A stretch of DNA of 64,000 nt from JBHIET01 sp046760785 (GCA_046760785.1 JBHIET010000006.1:1-64000), one strand, 5' to 3'. Counted from the stretch's first letter, positions 25,310-35,945 are shown. Notes: generated by a model not told the origin, from the letters alone. Program-made: numbers and translations.

Positions 25310-27532
25310 GTGGTACAAGAGTTAAAGTCAAAAGAGCGTCTTGAATGGCGACAGCCACTAGGTCGCCTGCTTGCCTTCAACATCCGAGGCAAGATCGTCC
25401 TGCCCTATCTGATTCTCACGCTGATCGTAGCGATCATCGGCACCTACGTGGTAACCAGCCTGGTCGCCAGTTCTCTCGACGAGCGCTTGACCAACCAGTT
25501 GCTTGAAGCGGGGCGTGTGGTTTCGGACAGCCTGGCACGTCAGGAACTGACCCACCTGGAGTCGGCGCGGGCAGTGGCCTTCACGACGGGGCTGGCCGAG
25601 GCTCTGCAGGCCGGCGACCGGGATAGCGTGTCTGCTCTGGCTAAGCCAGCGGCCATCGTCCGGGAAGTGGAATGCCTCATCATCGTTGACGCGCACGGCC
25701 AGGAGATGCTGCACGTGTTGCAGCAAGATGACGGTTCGTTTGAGACCATAGAGGGGCAGCTTGATACCTCGGGACTGTGGATGGTGCAAACACTGCTCGC
25801 GGACGGCGATCCCAACGGTCTGCCCAAGCGTAGCCTGGGGCTACACCTGGTGAATCAGCGCTACTACTACTTCACGGCTATCCCTGTCGCGCTGGAGAAC
25901 AGGATGGTCGGCGTCGTCGTCGTTGGCACCTCGCTCGACACGTTGCTACCACACTTCAAACTCACCTCGCTGGCCGACGTGATTATCTATCTTGATGGCG
26001 GCCACGCCGTTGCCTCCACCTTTGGCGCGGCCGCATCTGTGGATGAACTCTCGATCTCGCCAGAATCGTACGAGAGTATCCTGTATAGCGTCGATTCCAC
26101 TCCCGGCGAGAACTTCCGCATTAGCGGTCGTTGGTACCGCATCGCCCGCAACCCTCTGCGCGTGGCCAATCAGAGCCTGGGGGTTTTCGCCGTCGTCCTG
26201 CCCTCGCACTTCATCGTCCAGGCCGGCGCTACCAGCCGCAATACCTATGCGCTGATCTTTGCCACCGCGACGGCGTGCGTCATACTTGTCGGATACCTGA
26301 TCTCCCAACGTATCACCAGCCCCCTCAGTCGCCTGGTACACGCATCACAGGCTGTAGCGGAAGGGCATCTCGATCAGCGCACCGGCATCGTGAGCGCTGA
26401 CGAGATTGGCATGTTGGCTGCGACCTTCGACAAGATGACAGGGCGATTAGAGGAACGAACCCATGAGCTGGAGGAGGCACTTGGTCGCATGAGATCTATA
26501 CTCTCCAGCATTGGCGATGGCGTGATGCTGGAGGACCTGGAGGGAAACTTCATCCCCCTGAACGCAGCAGCCGAAACCCTGCTGGAAGAGATGGCAGCCA
26601 ATTTTATGGTCGGCCCACTGCGTGAACTGCCCGTAGCAGATTATGACGAGGCTTCGGACTTGCAACTGAGTCCCTGGCTTCTGGACCGCCGACGCTTCGA
26701 GGTGGGCAAGAAGGTGATCAACACGTACTCCGCAGCCGTTCAAACCGACGATGGCGAGCACCTGGGCACTGTGATCGTGCTGCGGGACGTGACCGCCGAG
26801 GTCGAGGCGGAGCATCTCAAGGACGCTTTTGTCACCCACGTATCGCACGAACTGCGCACGCCGTTGACGGCGATCAAGGGATATAGCGAACTGCTGCTCG
26901 CCAGCGCTGGCGACGCGCTCGGGGAGGAACAGCGTAGCTTCCTGGGGACAATCAGCCGCCACACCGACAACCTGGTGGCGATGATCAACGCGCTACTGGA
27001 CTTCTCGGAGATGGAGGCGGGAGGCCGGTTGGGCCTGCGGCGGCGTCCTGTCCTGCTATCCACCCTCGTCAAGGAGATAGCGGAGGAGTGGCGCCCGCAG
27101 ATGGATGCAAAGGGTCTGGCGTTTCAGGTGGAAACTCCTGCCGACCTACCCTTGGTAAACGCAGACACCAGACGGCTGCGCTGGGCGGTCATCAACCTGG
27201 TGCGCAATGCCCGGCAGTATACATCGGCCGGCGGTAGCGTGACCCTGCACCTATCCGAGCAGGATGGCCAGGTGATTCTCGACGTCATAGACACCGGTGC
27301 AGGTATCCCTCCCGAAGACCAGCAGCAAATCTTCAGCCGGTTCTACAATGTCGTGCGGACCCGCTACAAGTCAGACGAAGAAGCGCGGGGTCTTGGCCTC
27401 GGACTGTACGTGACTAAGGTCATCGTCGAGGCACATGGAGGAGAGATTCGTGTCGTCAGTGAAGAGGGGAGCGGCAGCACGTTCAGCATAATTCTTCCAG
27501 CCCTACCGAGGCACGAGGGTGAGAGGACATAG
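25310..27532 (+). CDS. Membrane sensor histidine kinase with extracellular Cache-like domain
   Basis: Sensor kinase of 740 residues starting at GTG with GGAGGG upstream. A membrane helix at about 28-50 and another at about 308-328 flank a 250-residue extracellular sensor region of double-Cache/CHASE type. HAMP (330-380), a PAS-like region (390-490), HisKA with H513 in VSHELRTPLTAI and HATPase (about 620-738, DTGAGIPP, GLGLGLYVTK) follow. There is no cognate response regulator next to it. It is directly followed by the TIG-domain surface protein, so it could sense wall or surface conditions; that link is inference. Canonical catalytic residues are intact. Confidence 0.92.
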   Translation: MVQELKSKERLEWRQPLGRLLAFNIRGKIVLPYLILTLIVAIIGTYVVTSLVASSLDERLTNQLLEAGRVVSDSLARQELTHLESARAVAFTTGLAEALQAGDRDSVSALAKPAAIVREVECLIIVDAHGQEMLHVLQQDDGSFETIEGQLDTSGLWMVQTLLADGDPNGLPKRSLGLHLVNQRYYYFTAIPVALENRMVGVVVVGTSLDTLLPHFKLTSLADVIIYLDGGHAVASTFGAAASVDELSISPESYESILYSVDSTPGENFRISGRWYRIARNPLRVANQSLGVFAVVLPSHFIVQAGATSRNTYALIFATATACVILVGYLISQRITSPLSRLVHASQAVAEGHLDQRTGIVSADEIGMLAATFDKMTGRLEERTHELEEALGRMRSILSSIGDGVMLEDLEGNFIPLNAAAETLLEEMAANFMVGPLRELPVADYDEASDLQLSPWLLDRRRFEVGKKVINTYSAAVQTDDGEHLGTVIVLRDVTAEVEAEHLKDAFVTHVSHELRTPLTAIKGYSELLLASAGDALGEEQRSFLGTISRHTDNLVAMINALLDFSEMEAGGRLGLRRRPVLLSTLVKEIAEEWRPQMDAKGLAFQVETPADLPLVNADTRRLRWAVINLVRNARQYTSAGGSVTLHLSEQDGQVILDVIDTGAGIPPEDQQQIFSRFYNVVRTRYKSDEEARGLGLGLYVTKVIVEAHGGEIRVVSEEGSGSTFSIILPALPRHEGERT

Positions 27533-27564
27533 CCTGAGGTACCCCACAACAGAAAGCGAGCGCT

Positions 27565-29298
27565 ATGGCCACGAGAGACCCCCACAGCGACCATGAGAAC
27601 GCCAGAGATCGGGGCTGGCGCGATTGGCTCGTATTCCTCGTGCTGCTGCTGCTGGGGTTCGCCTGCCTCCTGATCGCGGCACAGATGGCAGTCAGGCCGA
27701 CGCCTATATGGCAAGTCTCTGCCAATATGCTCTCCCAACTGAACCCAGACGAGGAGCGCGAAACTGAAGGGGTGCAAATCGAACCGCTCCGTCCAGAGGT
27801 GATGACCCCTCCCTGGGACTGGAACAGCATCCTGACACCCATAGGATCGCCGGTCGCCGTTCCTACAACGGTCTTGGGCCCGCCCCCGGCGGGCACAGCT
27901 ACGCCGGGGGGAGTGGCCGCAGTGACCCCTTCCCCCAGCGCGACCGCGACCGTGCTCACCCCTTCGCCCACGCCTACGGCCACGCCGACACCCACCACGA
28001 CGCCCACCACGACGCCCACACCCACCACGACGCCCACACCCACCACGACGCCCACGCCCACGCCTACGCCAACCAACACGCCCGCGCCGCCGCTGCCCAC
28101 CGACACCCCCACGCCGACACCCACCGACACCCCCACGCCGACGCCTACCGACACCCCCACGCCCATACCACCTCCGTCCATCTTCAGCATCACGCCCAAC
28201 CAGGGGGAGAATTCCGCCGATGTGCCGGTGGTTATCCAGGGGGCCAACTTTTTCGGCACGCCCACGGTACAGCTTGGGAGCAATACGATCAACGTCACCG
28301 CTGCCACCGCCACCACCATCAACGGGACGGTGCCGGCTGGTCTCACGCCCGGCGTCTATGCCCTCACCGTCATCAATCCCGACTCTCAATCCGCCACGCT
28401 CTCACCAGCCTACACCGCGCTTAACCCGCCCAGCCCCGATACGACGCTGGAGACAGGCTACCTCTCAACCTTCGGTCCTGGTGCGCCCGGAGGGGGGGAC
28501 GACGATCACGTGCAACTGATTTTCTTCGCGGTGCCCTCTACCATCACCGACAGCCTGTATTTCCGCATCTTTGACGCCGACACTGGCGGTGGAGGGTTAG
28601 GAGAGACAATAGACCAGTTGGAGCCAGTCGGAGGCTATAACACGACGGTCACGTACACACTGCGAGGTTACACCAACACGTATACTGATCCCAATGCACG
28701 CTCACACAACCCAAACGCGGCGGGGATCAACTCCGGCACACTGCTGACGCGGACTGTGATCGGAGCCGATGCGACGTACCATGGCAACTGGGGTCTCGTC
28801 TTTGGCCCCTACCCGGCCAGCGCCGGGGAGTTGGTCGGCAGCAGGCGGGTGTTTAAGCTGGTGGTGGAGGGAGCCAGTGGTGACGATGGCAATGCTTACC
28901 ACGCAGTACTAAGCACTGATGCGACGACAAATACAGTCCCGACTGAAAGCCGTGCCTTTGCCTACTCGTGGACGTTCCGACTCACCCCTGCTGCTTCCCA
29001 GTGGCTCTATCCATACGTCGCCGCCGGGACGTCAACGTTCGAACAGCACAACTGGGACATGGACGATAATGGCACAGTGACACTGCACACGCCGATGCGG
29101 GATGGCATTGCCGCGACCGTTTCCGGGAGTGGTACCGGGGCTTCGTCGAGCCACCCCGTTCAGGCCTACGAAGATGGAGCCACGTGGACCGTGACGATGG
29201 GGACCACCATGTTGGGGAACGACCTGACCTTCTGGGCGGTCGGGGACGGGGCCGACCTGGCGATTTTCACCCGCCCGACGACGAACCCGCCACCGTAA
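27565..29298 (+). CDS. Thr/Pro-linker surface protein with an IPT/TIG domain
   Basis: A 577-residue protein anchored by an N-terminal membrane segment (about residues 18-42). Residues about 110-205 are a Thr/Pro-rich linker of TPTPT repeats. An IPT/TIG immunoglobulin-like domain follows (about 208-290: FSITPNQGENSADVPVVIQG). The C-terminal 280 residues are rich in Gly, Thr and Asp, look like beta-sandwich extracellular sequence and are not recognised; DMDDNG resembles a calcium-binding loop. It lies 32 bases after the kinase and converges with the giant surface protein, whose stop is 13 bases away. The function is probably structural or adhesive. Confidence 0.75.
   Translation: MATRDPHSDHENARDRGWRDWLVFLVLLLLGFACLLIAAQMAVRPTPIWQVSANMLSQLNPDEERETEGVQIEPLRPEVMTPPWDWNSILTPIGSPVAVPTTVLGPPPAGTATPGGVAAVTPSPSATATVLTPSPTPTATPTPTTTPTTTPTPTTTPTPTTTPTPTPTPTNTPAPPLPTDTPTPTPTDTPTPTPTDTPTPIPPPSIFSITPNQGENSADVPVVIQGANFFGTPTVQLGSNTINVTAATATTINGTVPAGLTPGVYALTVINPDSQSATLSPAYTALNPPSPDTTLETGYLSTFGPGAPGGGDDDHVQLIFFAVPSTITDSLYFRIFDADTGGGGLGETIDQLEPVGGYNTTVTYTLRGYTNTYTDPNARSHNPNAAGINSGTLLTRTVIGADATYHGNWGLVFGPYPASAGELVGSRRVFKLVVEGASGDDGNAYHAVLSTDATTNTVPTESRAFAYSWTFRLTPAASQWLYPYVAAGTSTFEQHNWDMDDNGTVTLHTPMRDGIAATVSGSGTGASSSHPVQAYEDGATWTVTMGTTMLGNDLTFWAVGDGADLAIFTRPTTNPPP
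27960..28170 (+). repeat. Coding tandem repeats for the Thr/Pro linker
   Basis: About 210 bases of imperfect 6-, 12- and 18-bp units (CCCACCACGACG-like, then CCCACGCCGACACCCACC-like) encode TPTTTPTPT segments. All unit lengths are multiples of three, so copy-number change alters length only. Confidence 0.85.
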
Positions 29299-29311
29299 CT
29301 CACGTCCTCCC

Positions 29312-32300
29312 TCAAGAGTCTCGCACCACCACCGGCAGATAGATGAGATTCACTCCCCGCCTGTAGTTTCGTGTCACGAAAGGCAGGTAGACGCGGATGT
29401 AAAGCGTCTCGCCGCTAGGCGGATACACCGATTCAGTTGCCTGTCTGTTCTGATTGTCGCTCTCTACAGCAGCAACGTTCCCGCCGATAGCGGAGACATC
29501 GCCGTTCACCGTCACCTGGAAGGTGAGAGTGAGGACATCGCCAGGGCCGAGGGTGCCGATGGTGGCGGTGACCACGCCGCCGGATTCGTCGCAGCGCGCA
29601 CCCGGCGAACAAGCCACGCTCCCCGCCACCAGCGTCGTACTCGTTGGCACCGTGTCGCTGATGGTGACGCTGGTCTGAGCATGGGTGGCGTTGGTGTTCG
29701 TGACGAGAATGCGATACTCGACAGTCTCTCCCGCCCGGAGCAGCGCGTCGTTCAGGTCCACCGCCGTCTTACCGATGACCAGGCCAGATTCCACTGTGCC
29801 GCCACTGGGCGGATAGACTGGCTCGGTCTCCTGGGCGCTCTGGCTATCGCTCTCTGTCACGCCGATGTTCCCGCCGATGGAAGAGACACCATCGTTCACC
29901 GTCACCCGGAAGGTGAGGGTGAGGACATCGCCAGGGCCAAGGTGGTCAATGTTGGCCACGGCCATTCCACCGAAATCTCTGGGAGCAAGTACAGCGGTGG
30001 CAGCCGCGACACCCACTGCCTCGCAGGTCGCCCCTGACGTACAGGTCACGCTCTCCGCCACCAGCGTCGTGTTCGCTGGCGCCGGGTCGGCGATGACGAC
30101 GTTGCTCTGAGTGTAGATGCTGTGGGTGTTGGTCACCACTACCCGGTACTCGATCTCGTCGCGTGGATAGATCGGAGCGCCGTTCAGGTCAATTGCCGTC
30201 TTACTGATCGCCAGGTCGGCGCCGACGACCACCGTCGCCGGGTCGCTCATCACCAGCCCAAGGCTGCTGCTGATGGCAGCGGTGTTGGTAATGATAGCGC
30301 CGGGCTCAAGGCCGCTATCCAGGACGACGGCGTAGCCGACCTCCTGGGCGCTGGCACCAGCAGCCACCGTCCCCACGTTCCACACCAGGTCCGGCACTCC
30401 ACTGTCGTTCGCCCCCGCCCCCCAGATGCTCCCCGCGCTGCAGGTGGTGCTGACGGGAACGGTGTCCACGATCTGCACTCCCAAAACATCCGCGCTGCCG
30501 TGGTTGCCGTAGGAGATCGTATAGGAGATCAAGTCACCAACCCGGGCAATGGGCTGGTTGACGCTCTTTTCTACCCACAGGTCCACCGTCGCCACCTCGA
30601 CCTGGTTCGACGGAATCCACTCGCTGAGATACTCGGCGGTCTCTGTGCTGCTGATGTGAGCTATGTTCTGGATGGTGGTGTTGGGCGGTAGGGTAGCAGT
30701 CACCTGCACTGCAAAGCCGACCGTCACCTGCGTACTGGCAGGCAGTTCAGCGTCGTACCAGCGGACGTGCGTAACCGGCGTGATGGGCAATGTGGTGGCC
30801 CAGGTAGCGCCATTGTCACAAGAATACTCAACCTGGTTGCCGCCGGATTCCGTGACTGAGATAAGACTGGTATAGTCTGGAATCGGCTCCTGCACGTAGA
30901 CGCCGGTCTGGGTAATTGTCGTCGAGACGTTCTCGTAGGTCAGGCTATAGGAAATCACGCCGCCCGGAGTCACTGCTTGTTGCTCGGCCTCCTTGCCAAA
31001 TAGCAGGCTCGAGATGCGGGTGACCGCCAGGTTGGACTCACGGGGGATGTCTAAACGCCGGTCGAGCGTAGCCCAGTTCTGGATCAATGCACCAGCAGGC
31101 AGGTCGTCATCGAGCCGCACGCTGAAGCGAATCTGGCCTGCCTCACCGGCAGAAACGGTGCCGGGGGTGACACCAGGAGTGATGACCAGCGTGGGGGAGA
31201 TATAAGCGCCCTGATCGCCATCGGTGGCGTCGGTCAGCACGATCCACCCGTTACCTGCGTTGATAGCCATGCTGCCGGACACATAAGTGGTGGAGAGGGG
31301 GATCGTGTCCGAGATCACCACATCGGTGGCCGCAACCCCGCCGACGTTCTCGTAGGAAAGCGTGTAGGTGATCACCTGCCCCTGTCCGGCAACGGTGGGT
31401 CCCGACTTGGCAAACTCGACATCAGGTGCCCGTATGGCGGTCTGGGCCACGTTGCTGCCCGCCTCCACCGTCCGGTCGCTGGCGATATAACCCCTGTTCC
31501 CAATAACAGTGCCTTCTTCCACGAAGTTGTTCACCGTCACAGCAAACGTCTCAGTGCCATTGGTCCCCGGCGCGAGTGTGCCCAGCGTCCAGGTGATAGT
31601 GCCGCTGGTAGGGTCGTAGGAGCCCCCATCGGAGGCGGACTGGAAGGTAACGTACTGGATGGGCACCACGTCGCGCAGGTTGACGTTAGTGGCGGTGATA
31701 GAATCGCTGAGGTTGGCATAGGAGAGGGTGTAGACCAGCGTATCGCCGATTTCGGCCTGCGCGCTGCTGACCGACTTGGTCAGGTTGAGGGGACTAATGT
31801 AGACCGTGGCCTCGTCGGTGGGATTAAAGAGCACATCGGCATACTCGTGCCTGCCAACCGCTTCACCCCGGTTGACGTTGACGGCCACGGCGTCGTAAAC
31901 CTCGACCTGGTCAACGTAGAGATAATCATCCCCATCAACAGTGCCCCCACTGCGGAATCTGATGGCAGTGGTCGCCCCGGCGTAGGGTACGAGGTCCACC
32001 ACCTCCTGCACATAGTCGCCTTCCTGGTCACCATCGGTCCAGGCTAACACCGTCGTCCAAGCGCTCCCGTTGGAGACGTCGAGATAGAAAACATCGCCCG
32101 ATTCGACCGCATCAATTTGCCGCATAAAGCGCAGGGTCGGTAGGGTGAAACCGCTCAGGTCGGCCGTCCTGGAAAGGGCCAGGGTCGAGCTCACGATACG
32201 TAGATGATAGTCGCCGAGGAAGGGAGTAGTGTTGATGACAACAACATTCCCGGCATGGGGGCCGTCGTTCTCCCCTCCCTCCTGCCAACTGCTTGCCCAG

Positions 32301-34225
32301 TTCTCCCCACCGGAGTAGCTATCATCCTCAAAGCCATCGTAGATGGTAGCACCCACGCTGCCAGCAGTGGCGATCTGGGCCTGGAAGGTGAGGGTCAGGC
32401 TTTGGTTGAGGTCCAGGTCGGCCGAGAGGTCCCAATAGAGCGTACGATTACCAAGCGTCGGTTCCGGGTTCCCTGCGCCGCCGTCGGGATAGGCGACGTG
32501 GGTGCTGCCCGACACGTAGGTCCAACTGATGGGCAGGGTGTCGGTGATATCCACGTTGACCAGGGGAGCCTCTTGTGCCTGGGCCACCAGCGTGAAGGTC
32601 ACGGCTCCGCCGGTGGCCGGCAGGACGGTTGGTTCGGCCGTCTTGTCCAGCGCGAGCACCGGTTCCAGCCAGCGCTGCTGCAGGGGCAGCGTGGCGAAGC
32701 CCAGGTCCAGATAGGGGTTTCCAGTTCCGGCCGTGCGCGGGTCCTCGCCCCAGGCGACGGCGAAATCGCCCGTGGCCCAGACGTGCATGCCAGTGTTGTC
32801 GTTGTCGGGATCAAAGATGCGCCGCTGTTCCAATACGTTGAGAGCAAAGGTCTGGTCTACGACGCCGTCTAGCGGGCTAAAGTCCACGTAGAAGATAGTG
32901 CCATCGGCCAGCGGCGTGACCCACACCGGCGAGCCGTTTTCTGCAGGGGGGATGTTGTAGGATCCAGGCGCCCAGGGAACGTAATAGTCCCGCGTGAGGT
33001 ATCTGGCAGGGATGCCGGAAAAACCCCAATCGTAAGTCTGATCTGAGGTATCGGCACAGACGACGACGCCAAAGACCCCATCGGGGGAGGTGAAGCGCAC
33101 TGCCGTATCCACAGGCACGTATAAGCTTCCCCTCTTCTCAGAATAAGGCACCGTCGAGCTGATGTAGGCCGTGGGACTGATGACGAAGGTGGTCTGGGCA
33201 AAGCGGTCGTAGGCGTTGACGGTGATCTCAAAGTCGTTGGGGTTGGAGAGGTAGATCTCGGCCTCGTCGCCAGGGTACCCGCTGGAAACAGGCAAAACGT
33301 AATCCGCTCCCCACTGCCGTTCGGGTTGCACGATCAGGAAGCGGCCCTGGAAAGAAAAGGGAGGGCTATCTGCACCGGTCACCAGCCCCGCCTGGATTGG
33401 CTTGCTGGAACGGATCGCGGTGCCAGCATTGATGGTGATGGTGGGAGCTGAGATGGAGTTGATATAGCCCATACTGGAATAGCTCTGCCCCCGGTCCAGG
33501 GTCAGGTTGACGACGTCTGTGCCGTTGTCAATCGAGACGGCAGTATTGTCCTCAAAGGCCCCCAGTTGGAGATAGACGTTGCGAAAGTCGCCGTAGGCAT
33601 CAGGGTCGCTGAGGTACAAATCCTCGCCGATGGGTACGCGGTAGGAATGAGAATCGGAGTCAACGTAGGCCTGCCGGGAGTAAACCTCCCACGCGCCGCC
33701 GACCCACGAAGTGTTCAGCGGCCACATAGCGTGGGTCAGGGCCACCGGGCCACCGCTGGTGATGATACGGTCGCCGCCGTCGTAGCGGATGTCAGCGGGG
33801 TCGCGCCCAGAGGCAACCGGCACGTACCGGTTTATCGCTGGTCCGCTGCTCTGGGTGCTGGTCAGAGAAAGAGAAGCACCAACGGTCAGAGTATAAACCT
33901 CGGTGCTGCTCTGGACAGGGTTAAACAGGTCGGCCTCGTAGCCGTCTTCCCAATGGTCGTAGTAAACCACCTGGTAGTCGGCGGTGGCCACAAGGCTGAC
34001 AGTTGAGCAAATCTGACCTGGTACGCTGCCACCATCATAGATGATGTCAAACGCCCGCCAGATGTGCTCCTCGTAGCCCAACACGTAATACTCCTGGTAG
34101 CCGGTGGGCTGGGCATTGGCCGAGGCAGGAAGCAAGAATAAGAGCAGTATCGCGATATATACAAACGGGAAAGCAAATCGCCTTCCCGGCCCGAGGAGAT
34201 ATGTACATTGCTTGTGCTTGAACAT
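29312..34225 (-). CDS. Giant secreted surface protein with IgGFc-binding-like head and DUF11 repeats
   Basis: A 1637-residue exported protein. The signal peptide runs to about residue 38 (FPFVYIAILLLFLLPASANA). The head (about 40-550) resembles IgGFc-binding/N-terminal adhesin regions. Several DUF11-type repeats follow from about 550 onward, each with a variant of the KT-x-EIGDTLVYTLSYAN or DTVPVSTT pattern; the last two are nearly identical to one another. The C-terminus ends VNLIYLPVVVRDS, a YLP-type end seen in Chloroflexi secreted proteins. Start 34225 was chosen for the signal peptide; an upstream in-frame ATG at 34252 is possible. Probably a wall-associated adhesin or scaffold. Confidence 0.85.
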   Translation of the reverse strand: MFKHKQCTYLLGPGRRFAFPFVYIAILLLFLLPASANAQPTGYQEYYVLGYEEHIWRAFDIIYDGGSVPGQICSTVSLVATADYQVVYYDHWEDGYEADLFNPVQSSTEVYTLTVGASLSLTSTQSSGPAINRYVPVASGRDPADIRYDGGDRIITSGGPVALTHAMWPLNTSWVGGAWEVYSRQAYVDSDSHSYRVPIGEDLYLSDPDAYGDFRNVYLQLGAFEDNTAVSIDNGTDVVNLTLDRGQSYSSMGYINSISAPTITINAGTAIRSSKPIQAGLVTGADSPPFSFQGRFLIVQPERQWGADYVLPVSSGYPGDEAEIYLSNPNDFEITVNAYDRFAQTTFVISPTAYISSTVPYSEKRGSLYVPVDTAVRFTSPDGVFGVVVCADTSDQTYDWGFSGIPARYLTRDYYVPWAPGSYNIPPAENGSPVWVTPLADGTIFYVDFSPLDGVVDQTFALNVLEQRRIFDPDNDNTGMHVWATGDFAVAWGEDPRTAGTGNPYLDLGFATLPLQQRWLEPVLALDKTAEPTVLPATGGAVTFTLVAQAQEAPLVNVDITDTLPISWTYVSGSTHVAYPDGGAGNPEPTLGNRTLYWDLSADLDLNQSLTLTFQAQIATAGSVGATIYDGFEDDSYSGGENWASSWQEGGENDGPHAGNVVVINTTPFLGDYHLRIVSSTLALSRTADLSGFTLPTLRFMRQIDAVESGDVFYLDVSNGSAWTTVLAWTDGDQEGDYVQEVVDLVPYAGATTAIRFRSGGTVDGDDYLYVDQVEVYDAVAVNVNRGEAVGRHEYADVLFNPTDEATVYISPLNLTKSVSSAQAEIGDTLVYTLSYANLSDSITATNVNLRDVVPIQYVTFQSASDGGSYDPTSGTITWTLGTLAPGTNGTETFAVTVNNFVEEGTVIGNRGYIASDRTVEAGSNVAQTAIRAPDVEFAKSGPTVAGQGQVITYTLSYENVGGVAATDVVISDTIPLSTTYVSGSMAINAGNGWIVLTDATDGDQGAYISPTLVITPGVTPGTVSAGEAGQIRFSVRLDDDLPAGALIQNWATLDRRLDIPRESNLAVTRISSLLFGKEAEQQAVTPGGVISYSLTYENVSTTITQTGVYVQEPIPDYTSLISVTESGGNQVEYSCDNGATWATTLPITPVTHVRWYDAELPASTQVTVGFAVQVTATLPPNTTIQNIAHISSTETAEYLSEWIPSNQVEVATVDLWVEKSVNQPIARVGDLISYTISYGNHGSADVLGVQIVDTVPVSTTCSAGSIWGAGANDSGVPDLVWNVGTVAAGASAQEVGYAVVLDSGLEPGAIITNTAAISSSLGLVMSDPATVVVGADLAISKTAIDLNGAPIYPRDEIEYRVVVTNTHSIYTQSNVVIADPAPANTTLVAESVTCTSGATCEAVGVAAATAVLAPRDFGGMAVANIDHLGPGDVLTLTFRVTVNDGVSSIGGNIGVTESDSQSAQETEPVYPPSGGTVESGLVIGKTAVDLNDALLRAGETVEYRILVTNTNATHAQTSVTISDTVPTSTTLVAGSVACSPGARCDESGGVVTATIGTLGPGDVLTLTFQVTVNGDVSAIGGNVAAVESDNQNRQATESVYPPSGETLYIRVYLPFVTRNYRRGVNLIYLPVVVRDS

Positions 34226-34307
34226 CGCCTCCCCACGTCCCCATCCTCTCATCCCTCGGAGTCAGAAAGGCGTTCGGGGCCAGATTATCGGACAACCATT
34301 TTAAGTT

Positions 34308-34335
34308 ATTGTAACATCAACTGCAGGAAAAGCAA
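34308..34335 (-). promoter_or_regulatory. Putative promoter of the giant surface protein
   Basis: On the minus strand TTGCTT (34330-34335) and TACAAT (34308-34313) with 16-bp spacing, about 80 bases before the gene. Confidence 0.4.
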
Positions 34336-34376
34336 TAGTACTTTCTACCCAAGAGAGTTCAGCCCGTACCCAGGCC

Positions 34377-35900
34377 TCAGGGAACCGCCGTAGGGAGTGG
34401 GGTCGGCGTGGGAAGCGACCCGAGGTACCAATAGACCTTGGTCGCGATACAGGGGTCATAATCAGAACCAAGTATGACCCGGAAATCTACCGTCCTGTCC
34501 TCAGTCGGCTGAGAGATAACGTCACTCCAGTGCCGCCCGTAGAGACGCATCAGTCGGGAGATGGCCGAGCCTTTAGAAGTAGTGGTAAACTCCACAATTT
34601 GCGTGCGCGGATAGGGGCCATCGGCTGGCCCGACGCTCATAACCTCGAAGCCCTCCCAGCGCAGCCTTTCGGCTGCCACATGGCCCAGCCCCTCGTAGGA
34701 GGTGGCGTTCCACACCTCGACCCGGAAGGCAGGCTGTTGCGCACGGGCGCTAGCCGGAGGTGCCAGCGCTTCTTCGACCAGGGAGCCGAGGGCCTCGTAA
34801 TAAGGAACCAACACGTAGGCCCCATTCGGCGCAGTCCACGTTTGCAGAACACTACGTCCCACGAAACAGCTTTTCACGTTCACCATATCCAACTGCGAGC
34901 TGATGCTTGCCAGGTAGAGTAATTCGTCCAACCCCAGGTCTGTGGAGACGGTCTCGTTAAGTGCTTCCCACACTTGAGAAATCTTGGGGATGATGTCCAG
35001 GGTCAGGATTTGGCGATACAGCCCCCGCAGTACCTGCTGCTGACGGCGGTTACGGTCAAAGTCATGAGTGCTCCAGCGGGAGCGAGCATACCAGAGCGCG
35101 TGTTTACCATCAAGATGGTGGATACCCGGCAGCCAGTCCACGTCGGTCTGGCCGGTGGGCGAATCGGGATCAGGGAAAGTATCAGACAAGGAACATTCTA
35201 CAGCCACGTCCACGCCGCCCAGCGCGTCCACGATCTTGATGAAGCCATCGAAGCCAACCTGCACGTAGTAATGAATGCGTATCCCTAGGTTGTACTCGAT
35301 GGCAGCCTTGATCAGGCTAGGGCCACCGCCAGGATAGCTATTCCGTACTCCATGGCTGTAGGCAGTGTTGATCTTATCGAAGCCGTGGCCGGGAATCCAG
35401 GCATAGAAGTCGCGAGGGATGGAGAGAAGCGCGACTGAGGGGAGCTCAGGATTGACACTGACAACGATGATGGTATCGGTGCGCCCCACATGCTCAGTGG
35501 AGGACTGATCGGAGCCCAGCAGGAGGATGTTGATCACGTCGCTGGATTGCTCCACCAGAGGCACCGGCGAGGGTATGGGCAACGGCGGAGGCGTAGCATT
35601 GGTACCGGTCAGGATGACGGGCGGGGCAGGCAACGCGGCAGGCGGATGAGGCGTGGGGCTGGGCGTGGGGGTACAGGTGGGTGTGGGCGTGGAGGTGGGG
35701 GAGTGGGTAGGCGTAGGCGCGTGGGTGGGCGTAACCGTAGGCGTGGGCGTTTGCGATGGACGGACAGTAGGTGGCGCTGTGGCAAGCGGTTGGGCAACCT
35801 CCGGAGCAGCGGTGATGACCCAACGACTGACCACAGTCACCAGCGCCAGGATAACGATCAGAGTCAGCCCTTCCGACAAATGACTCGGGGAGCGTTGCAT
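34377..35900 (-). CDS. LytR-CpsA-Psr (LCP) family protein
   Basis: LCP enzymes transfer polyprenyl-linked glycopolymers onto peptidoglycan. The 507-residue protein has an N-terminal membrane helix (about 12-32), a Thr/Pro linker (about 45-90), the LCP domain (about 125-290) and a C-terminal LytR_C domain (about 375-460, FRVEVWNATSYEGLGHVA). Signature residues are LLGSDQSS, RTDTIIVVSVN, SIPRDFY and the KINTAYSHG motif, with the Asp and Arg residues that bind the pyrophosphate. The tail repeats a Pro/Thr stretch (LPTPTPLPTAVP). It is transcribed in the same direction as the giant surface protein, 150 bases upstream of it. Confidence 0.92.
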   Translation of the reverse strand: MQRSPSHLSEGLTLIVILALVTVVSRWVITAAPEVAQPLATAPPTVRPSQTPTPTVTPTHAPTPTHSPTSTPTPTCTPTPSPTPHPPAALPAPPVILTGTNATPPPLPIPSPVPLVEQSSDVINILLLGSDQSSTEHVGRTDTIIVVSVNPELPSVALLSIPRDFYAWIPGHGFDKINTAYSHGVRNSYPGGGPSLIKAAIEYNLGIRIHYYVQVGFDGFIKIVDALGGVDVAVECSLSDTFPDPDSPTGQTDVDWLPGIHHLDGKHALWYARSRWSTHDFDRNRRQQQVLRGLYRQILTLDIIPKISQVWEALNETVSTDLGLDELLYLASISSQLDMVNVKSCFVGRSVLQTWTAPNGAYVLVPYYEALGSLVEEALAPPASARAQQPAFRVEVWNATSYEGLGHVAAERLRWEGFEVMSVGPADGPYPRTQIVEFTTTSKGSAISRLMRLYGRHWSDVISQPTEDRTVDFRVILGSDYDPCIATKVYWYLGSLPTPTPLPTAVP

Positions 35901-35945
35901 GTCGTCCGTGTTTCTTTCCTCCAGTTATCCAGGCAAAGTTAGCAC

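Noticed and set aside
27960..28170. CRISPR-like array
   Set aside because: Units are short, spacer-free and code for a Thr/Pro linker.
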